This document shows positions 57,801-64,000 of a stretch of 64,000 bases of DNA, one piece after another; position 1 is the stretch's first letter, and the number at the start of each line of letters is the position of its first letter. The notes beneath the pieces were generated by a model. That model was not told the origin of the DNA. It searched no databases and saw only the letters and a list, made by a program, of their open reading frames with translations. The translations under genes were made by a program, and so were the position numbers. Source of the stretch: Albugo candida (Eukaryota; Oomycota; Peronosporomycetes; Albuginales); assembly GCA_040437565.1 (NCBI GenBank), contig JBDOQK010000001.1, forward strand, positions 372,001-436,000, in the 5' to 3' direction.

Positions 57801-58127
57801 TCAGCTACCCAGCCCAGTCGCAGAAAGATAGATTCAGTACATGATGCCGTTGAAATGATTTTGGAATACCGCGAATAGTGTCTGCTCCAATGTGTGGCGC
57901 AGTTTTGTCCGCATGCGGGATCTCGAATGCCTTTCCGTGCTCATTCCAAACAACTTCTCAGGCTGTGGAAATGAGTCGCCCGGAATAGTTGCTTTCCATT
58001 GATCATAGTAGTGCAAGGAATATTGCGTGAATGTTTCTGATTGTTGATTTCTAGTCGGCGCAAATGTGTTTGTGTCTTCGAAAGTTGATAAGAAAGGCGT
58101 GATTGTGTCGCGAGAAGAGCTCTGCAT
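54890..58127 (-). CDS. TAF1A-like RNA polymerase I initiation factor with long C-terminal extension, seven exons
   Basis: TAF1A (TAFI48) is a subunit of the SL1 factor that places Pol I on rDNA promoters. Exons are 58127-57870, 57804-57715, 57661-57563, 57506-57417, 57356-56868, 56804-56737 and 56684-54890, with introns of 52-65 nt. The sum is 2889 nt, giving 962 residues. Matches to TAF1A in order: a helical repeat start (INGRDYAGAARVL, then PEICVQLSLEIL), a TPR-like YVSQGELYDAYHLF, YIEYYVQLLTINGEISTAADYL, and DWWKSTFFNNFDL followed by KRWEWMLYKAATAQKMFG, paralleling the NWW...W...EKAFVAGLL block of the human protein. About 400 further residues, basic with KKRK signals, have no counterpart in the human protein. 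I cannot name that part. The start codon lies 63 bp from the divergent DHHC gene. Confidence 0.6.
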
Positions 58128-58190
58128 CGAAATTGTAGCCAGCCAATCATATAGCCGTGATGCATCTTTTTAGATCAATCAAAGAATGTC
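58128..58190. promoter_or_regulatory. 63-bp shared divergent promoter region with CCAAT
   Basis: Only 63 bp separate the start codons of the TAF1A-like (minus) and DHHC (plus) genes. A CCAAT pentamer (near 58143) lies inside. Transcription must start within this stretch or inside the neighbouring gene. Confidence 0.55.
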
Positions 58191-60464
58191 ATGACTTTAT
58201 TCGTAATGAATGAGAAAAATAGAAAACAGCATCACATTTACGATCAGTTCGCCAACACGAAGTATGATGACCGAAATATTTTTGACGCATGCACACACGG
58301 AGATTTCCCTCTCGTCGTTCTTTTGTGGGGAATGGCAATGGCGAATCCAGCATTAAATCAATATGATCTATATAACACGAGCGACGAAAATGAGAACACA
58401 ATTTTACATTATGCAGCCGCATCCCCAACCGATTCTGTGGACATTGTTCATTTTCTTCTTCAGCAATTGCAACTTTACTTCCAGCAAGTTGTTGAACTTC
58501 AAATGGCCCATAATGATATACTGAATGCACGAAATGCTTTTTATGAGACTCCATTGATGTAAGCGTTTTATTACATTATGTGGGAGAACAATAATGTATC
58601 TTTTCTATGCTGAAAGTCGAGCAGCCCATGAAGGAAATCTTAGAGTGGTCCACAACCTTTGTATGATGCCCGATATCGACATTTTGGCCGCTGACTCGCT
58701 CGGAAACACTGCAGCACATCACGCTGCAGTAATGGGCCACATAGACAGTTTACACTATCTCCTAGAGTGTGAAAAGCTCGCCAAGAACAAAGGATTGAAA
58801 CTCATGCTAGAAGAACCAACCAAACCTCTAGGAGGAGTTGACGAATACGGAAGAGACGTTCTCCATCATGCTGTTGAGAATGGTTTTTGTCTTTATGTTG
58901 AGGTCTTTCTCCATTTTCTCACATGTATGCATTCTAGAACAGATCGTGGTGGCGCAGTATGTGTTATCACGTGGAGATTTCGACATTATGCGCGCAGACG
59001 AATCAAACCTAACGCCTCGGAAGAAAGCGGAATCGGCACCGTTGATGCGAGAACTGGACCTTGACACCAAGAGCCCTCTCAAGGTTAATCAGACTGATAG
59101 CAATCATTGTGACCCTGTATCAATTGTTTATATGATAGTCTTTACGATGCCGCTCTACACGATGGAGCAATTTATTAGCTTGGTCGATACCCTTATCACT
59201 CGTACTTTGCTTGTCATGCTGGCTGCCTTGGTATTTGGAAGTACCTTTAGTTGCAGCTTCCACCTTGATCTACTTTCGAGCTTTACAAAAACGACTCAGA
59301 AGACATTCACATATTGGAACCGATCTCCTGCGCTCAAGTCTGCTTCATGCAGCAAGAAGAAGAATATCATTCACCCCTCATGTGCAGATTTGCCGTCGAA
59401 TGTCTCGTAACGAAACGACTCAAGAGCATGAATCACGTTTTTGTCAATTTTCTTTACCCAAGCTTCGATCTGCGATAGCGAATCCCCCTGCAGAGATTGG
59501 TTTAGCAATATGGCTTGCTTGGCTTGTTACATTTAATTTCTATATAGTCATTATAATGTCAAAAACGACCTACCGGAAGAGTTTGTCGTCGACATTTGTT
59601 TGGATATTGTGGTGCAGTATTATAGCGATCGAGGTTCCTTTTATATGGTTATGGATAAAGCTGACCTTCGCCAGCACGATCGGTTCGAACGACATCGAGA
59701 CAATTGAAAAAGACCTTTCTCACGTACTAGACAAGTTTGCAAAGCATGGAGTTCCTATAGTGAGCGGCGAGCCTCGATTGTGTACAACTTGCTATGTCAA
59801 GCGACCACTTCGGTCCAAACACTGTGCGTCCTGTGGAGTCTGTGTCGCCCGTATGGATCATCACTGCATTTGGATCAATCGGTGTGTTGGGTATGGTAAT
59901 CATCGTCTGTTTATGATTTTCGTGCTCCTACATGCTCTACTTATTGCTGCGTTCGCTAGCTTGAGCTTGATCATTCTGAACGAGCAACTTTACACTTCAG
60001 CTTTTCAAAAAGCCTTTGCAAACGACAAACGTTTTGCGGAGCGATATATAAAGCACCTGTGGAACAGTTTCCCTATAGTAATTGGCAATGATTTACTGCC
60101 GCTTTTGGTTTCTGTGTGGTCGCTTCTGGTCGGCTCAGGACTCATTTATCTCTTTAGCCAGCAGATTAAAAACATTTCGAGAAATCTGACTGTCAATGAA
60201 TCGATCAATTGGAGACGATACCACTACCTACAAAAGGGGACAACTGTCAGTAGCCTCTGTCCTAGCGTATTGGACTTTCACAACGTATTTGATCGTGGGG
60301 CACTTCGGAACTGGATCGAGTTTTTACTGCAAGAAGTCGATTACAGGTCTGTATTTGACTTCCCCGAGGATAAAATATCTGATCCAGGACAGGGATCATC
60401 AGCCGCATTTGCAAGCGGCACACATGATATAGGGCATAGCATGGGCCCAACGGTGGTCGTATAA
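58191..60464 (+). CDS. Ankyrin-repeat DHHC palmitoyltransferase, four exons
   Basis: This enzyme attaches palmitate to Cys residues of proteins, usually at the Golgi. Exons are 58191-58558, 58617-58882, 58938-59083 and 59139-60464, with introns of 58, 55 and 55 nt. The frame is 2106 nt, giving 701 residues. Ankyrin repeats fill about residues 25-250 (NTILHYAAASP, NTAAHHAAVMGHIDSLHYLL, RDVLHHAVEN). Hydrophobic segments follow (around 270-300 and 350-410). The Cys-rich domain starts with CTTCYVKRPLRSKHCASC and holds the catalytic MDHHC near 500, then NHRLFMIF. Two more membrane segments come after it. Ankyrin plus DHHC is the architecture of yeast Akr1 and human HIP14. I chose the first of two nearby ATGs. 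Confidence 0.85.
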
Positions 60465-61079
60465 TAGAAAGAACGTGATTGCAACAATCCTGGCGAATGA
60501 TCTTTACAAGATGGCATAGAATCATGCGTCGTTGGTCCTTTGCATTGGATATTGCATGTTGACAGACGTTAAATTTTTTCATTAGCGTCCTTTTACAGGG
60601 GACAAACAAACGTGCATTTCCCTGAAGAGCTATAATTGCCGTGGCTGCTGGAATTGCTGAATTTTGTGCGATATCTGTTGCAATGTGATAGCTGTCAACC
60701 GGTCACAAACGCAAGGTATCAGACGCCCGACGCAATGACCGCGTGAATGATAACACCGCATTTGGGCTACTTCTCTATGAGAAATATGCCAACATGAAGT
60801 CGTTTAAAGGGATGATCTCTAAGAGACTGTGGTGCAGCATACATGGCAGTAAGAGTTCATACTTTCACATCCGCAAATACGTGTGCAATCGGCTTTTCCT
60901 TGAATTTTCTTTTCGGTTATCTTTTTGGAAAGCATTACACGGATATGGCTTTAATCGTACGAAGAAAGACAGCGCAGATACCAAATGCGCAGTAAAAGCG
61001 AAACTGGAAGAAAAAATACGTCAAATTTCATATTTTAGCTGCATGATGTGTAAAGACCTATTATCTTTCTTTTAGGGTG
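60465..61079. other. Spacer between DHHC gene and MULE
   Basis: It holds a 110-codon frame (60743-61075) with no recognisable motif. No gene is called. Confidence 0.35.
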
Positions 61080-64000
61080 TTGACCTCCCGACAAATCTTT
61101 TTTTTTGAATTACAGCACTCCTAGTTGAATTATTACTCTCACAACTTTTTCTCTCTTGCAAAATACATAAATAATTTTACATTGCTAACTAATTAGATCC
61201 ATACACGCCCTAAATTGTTGCTCCAACACTTCAATCTTGCATTGTTTGTGATTGGCTAATACGCAGAAAGTTCAAACAGTGATAGGCTAATACATGTGAC
61301 AATTTCCTTTCAACACATATTTCTATCTCTATACGCTACCTACAAGATTGCAATATGCTTCCCCCACCAGTACGCCTACCTACAACACATTTGAAGAGCT
61401 ATTCAAAGCTGTCAAAGCTTACTCAGGAAAATCGACAGCGCCAAACTGCGTCCAAGTTAATTGACTGCTCGTGATTGCTCTACCCTACAATATATAAACG
61501 TGATTCAAATTAGAGATTGTTTGTGAAATATAGTCAGCATAACCATGAACAATCAAAAGAAATTTCTGGGCATCCAATAGCACGAAGGCTTACTATTGAG
61601 GCAAAAACTACAATTCAAAGGTGCCTTCAATCTGGAGTTAAACCTAGCGAGGCGAAGTGCAAGATTCATTAAAAAGAGCTAGCACGAGGGACATTTACAA
61701 TGAAACGGTAAAGTCATGAATTAGCCTCAGAAATTTGTGTACTTCAAAATGTTAAAATTTGATCTATATTCTAATCCTTTCCTTTCCAGGGTAAGATGCG
61801 AAATCAGTCCCTCAATGGCAAAACACAAATCGCACCACTACTTGAGGAACTCAAGGAAGACCATTACATCTTTCAACCCAATGCAGCAATGACAGCAATC
61901 TGAGGCACCTTTTTTTGCCAATCCAACGTCTATCAAATTGACACGACGCTTTTCTTCTGCTTTTTTGGACTGCACATAGAAGACAAACACGTATAAAAAT
62001 GCCCCTGCTGTAACAACCTCCATTGTACATGCATGCATAGTTCTATATAGTCGGAGAACTGGACTAGCCAATCAGATAGGTGAACTAGGATTCTTTGATT
62101 AAAATCTCACTTTCCATTTTTAGCAAATAGAGCTCCGCTAGCAAATATCTTCCTTTGCTTCCGCCCCCTTCCTCCTGCCAGCGTTACAACTGGTAGCACT
62201 TGTTGGTCGTTTAACTCAAAGGTCGTTGGTCGTACGGAAGGAGTTTTCCTTACGCACTGTTTAGCGTCACGACATTGGGAAAGCCGCTCACCGAGTGTTT
62301 GTCGTTTGTTCCGGTCTGCTTGGTTGGACATTTTTTTGTTTTTTTGGTTATCATGACGTCATTGAACCCTCAAGGAACTTCTCAGTTTGCCGGCTACTAC
62401 GTAACCCGCCAATTTAGTACAAACAACTCGAAAAACTACTTTCTTCAACTCTTTCCTCTCTAAAACAATGGTCCAAGTCGACATATCGACACAACCAAGG
62501 GTGCTAGCGTCCACTTGTAGTGACGTGGCAACCCTCATGAGTCCCCCTGTTTTGGGTGATTGCATGATTGTTGATGAGTCATCACCCCTGTCTGATGACG
62601 TGGAAAGTACCCCCACCCCCAGTGTGACGGTACAGGGTAATACCGGTACTACCGGTGCAGGATGCGGTACCGGTGGTACATGCGGCACTGTCGTTGCCTC
62701 GTCACAGGGTGACCAAAAGGCAACTGCAACTGTGGACGACACCAAAGGTCCCNNNNNNNNNNNNNNNNNNNNNNNNNNNNNNNNNNNNNNNNNNNNNNNN
62801 NNNNNNNNNNNNNNNNNNNNNNNNNNNNNNNNNNNNNNNNNNNNNNNNNNNNTCATTGGAATGTTCTCATCGCCGATTTCAAGAAGCGACAACGAGAATT
62901 CAATTCCGGGAGGATGTACCAACCTCCATTGTACATGCATGCATAGTTCTATATAGTTGGAGAACTGGACTAGCCAATCCTATAGGTGAATCAGGATTCT
63001 TTAATTAAAAACCTCACTTTCCAGTTTTTAGCAAATAGAGCTCCACCAGCAAATATCTTCCTTTGTTTCCTCCCCCTTCCTCCTGCCGGCGTTACACCTG
63101 CTCCTTGCTGTTGGATTCACTTGCCTCAATTCAACATTCTCATCATCCTTTACATTCCTGCGAAGGAGCATCAGGAGGAATACATATGGGTGCTAAATCA
63201 GATCAAAAGTATATATAATGGGCTATCGTCTCCCAAATTCATAATCATAGATCGCGAGCTTGCGCCAGTAAGAGCTGTACAGGAACAGCTAACAAGCAAG
63301 CATCTCTTTTGTCGCTGGCATATTGAAAAAAAATGTACTGGCAAACTGTAAGGGCAAATTTGATACTTCAAAAAAAATTGATGATTTTATGAATGATTGG
63401 TCACACGTAAGTAATGTGTTTCATGAAAAACTCAGATTCTATCAGTCTCTAATTACAAAAATCATTCTTATAGTTGCAGAAAAGCAGAAATCCTTAGCAG
63501 CTCGTGGGAAAAGATGAAATTAAAGTATGAATCAAAGCCAATTTATTGTTGTACCTGAAAGAGACATGGCTTGTGCACAAGGAGCGATTTTTAACAACAT
63601 GGGCAACGTTTTAACCTCGTTTCGAGAATAATAAAACATCGCGAGTTGAAGGAGCACATGCCACAATCAAAAAATGATTAAAGGTGTCAACAATAGATCT
63701 ACGCAATGTAAGAGCCAAGTCGACTAATTGTCTACAACAGCAAGAGAGGGAGTTTCGGAGAGCAGTTGCAGCAACAGAAATTCGAATTTACCATAATATA
63801 AAATGACAGGATATATGATGGTGTAGTGCGTAAGGTGTCAAGGAGGGCTTGGCTGGAAACAGGGCAGGAACTTGCACGCATGCTTTTGAAGCAATATATG
63901 GTCTATCCTGCTGGCACTCACTTAAAAAAAATAGATAATGACCAACCTCTCTTACCGTACGACATCCATCAGGATTGGCACCTTTCTCCAAAAACCGAAT
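61080..64000 (+). mobile_element. Mutator-like element (MULE) transposase, split by an LTR element and running off the window
   Basis: The coding part begins near 61540 (SGHPIARRLTIEAK-like reading). A probable 82-nt intron (61708-61789) follows, then KMRNQSLNGKTQIAPLLEEL, an FFANPTSIKLTRRF-type block and the DCT.KTN box. At 62008 a Ty3/gypsy element interrupts it. It resumes at 63102 with AVGFTCLNSTF, EEYIWVLNQIKS, the catalytic-type IIIDRELAPVRA and HLFCRWHIEKN, all hallmarks of MULE transposases. A frameshift lies in the A-run near 63328, a stop replaces the Tyr of the TYKTN box, and further shifts occur, so it is a pseudogene. The left terminal repeat could lie near 61080; the right end is beyond the window. 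Confidence 0.75.
62004..63101 (+). mobile_element. Ty3/gypsy LTR retrotransposon nested in the MULE, interior missing (copy 2)
   Basis: The 5' LTR is 62009-62188 (TG...CA, 180 bp) and the 3' LTR 62915-63096 (182 bp). The 5-bp target duplication cctgc is at 62004-62008 and 63097-63101. A primer-binding site TGGTAGCA (62191), complementary to the 3' end of initiator tRNA-Met, follows the 5' LTR. A gag-type frame opens at 62468 and runs into the gap. After the gap the last bases of pol, identical to copy 1, precede the 3' LTR. By eye the LTRs differ at about 15 of 180 positions, so it is not a very recent insertion. The 100 Ns (62753-62852) hide most of the element; whether it is whole cannot be judged. 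Confidence 0.88.

Noticed and set aside
60743-61075. 110-codon + strand frame as a gene
   Set aside because: There is no recognisable domain, signal peptide or splice context, and no upstream promoter cue. It lies between the DHHC gene and the MULE. Too weak to call.
62359-62956. Long open frames of 193 (minus) and 162 (plus) codons across the gap
   Set aside because: They pass through 100 Ns and join LTR-element sequence that is not really adjacent. Only the gag-type start before the gap is meaningful.

Overview
This window is nuclear DNA from a eukaryote with a compact genome, most likely an oomycete and by inference a white-rust (Albugo-type) pathogen. The evidence is a Crinkler-type effector with the LYLAK and HVLVxxP boxes, very short spliceosomal introns (44-72 nt in the host genes), gene islands with tiny spacers, and oomycete-style housekeeping proteins. 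The genus is an inference.

Layout. 1-9 kb: repeat-rich, with a LINE 3' end, a SINE that keeps a perfect 16-bp target duplication, decayed copies of an unclassified repeat family (called family X here), and one small TPX2-like gene at 3.8-4.5 kb. 9.7-11.7 kb: a Crinkler with nuclease-like and kinase-like parts. 12-16 kb: more family X and a PWP1-like WD40 relic. 17.4-20.0 kb: a class I heme peroxidase and a TBC Rab-GAP. 20-24 kb: decayed repeat DNA. 24.1-37.7 kb: a dense host island with acyl-CoA-binding protein, a DBP4/DDX10 helicase, a Rab32-like GTPase, a P4-ATPase flippase, a C2-TPR tail-anchored protein and a Pumilio protein. 38-54 kb: mostly repeats, with one spliced gene of unknown function at about 39.6-40.4 kb, a Ty3/gypsy element, the longest family X copy and two LINE fragments. 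54.3-60.5 kb: a second island with a small secreted protein, a TAF1A-like Pol I factor and an ankyrin-DHHC palmitoyltransferase. 60.5-64 kb: a Mutator-like transposon split by a second Ty3/gypsy element of the same family.

Function. The two islands are ordinary cell biology: membrane traffic and lipids (Rab32-like, TBC, P4-ATPase, DHHC, ACBP), ribosome production (DBP4, TAF1A), and RNA and protein quality control (PUF, TPR). The Crinkler and the secreted cysteine-containing protein lie at the island/repeat borders, where effectors of filamentous pathogens are usually found.

Assembly warning. There are twelve 100-base N gaps. At eight of them the sequence left of the gap is repeated exactly just right of it (18 to 340 bp). 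These are unmerged contig ends, not biology, and they split the Crinkler, peroxidase and Rab genes. A ninth gap has the same layout with about 4-5 percent divergence over 1.2 kb. Several genes (ACBP, Rab32-like, TAF1A-like, DHHC and the full DBP4) become visible only when introns are read. I worked out those exon joins by hand, and the lengths sum to multiples of three.
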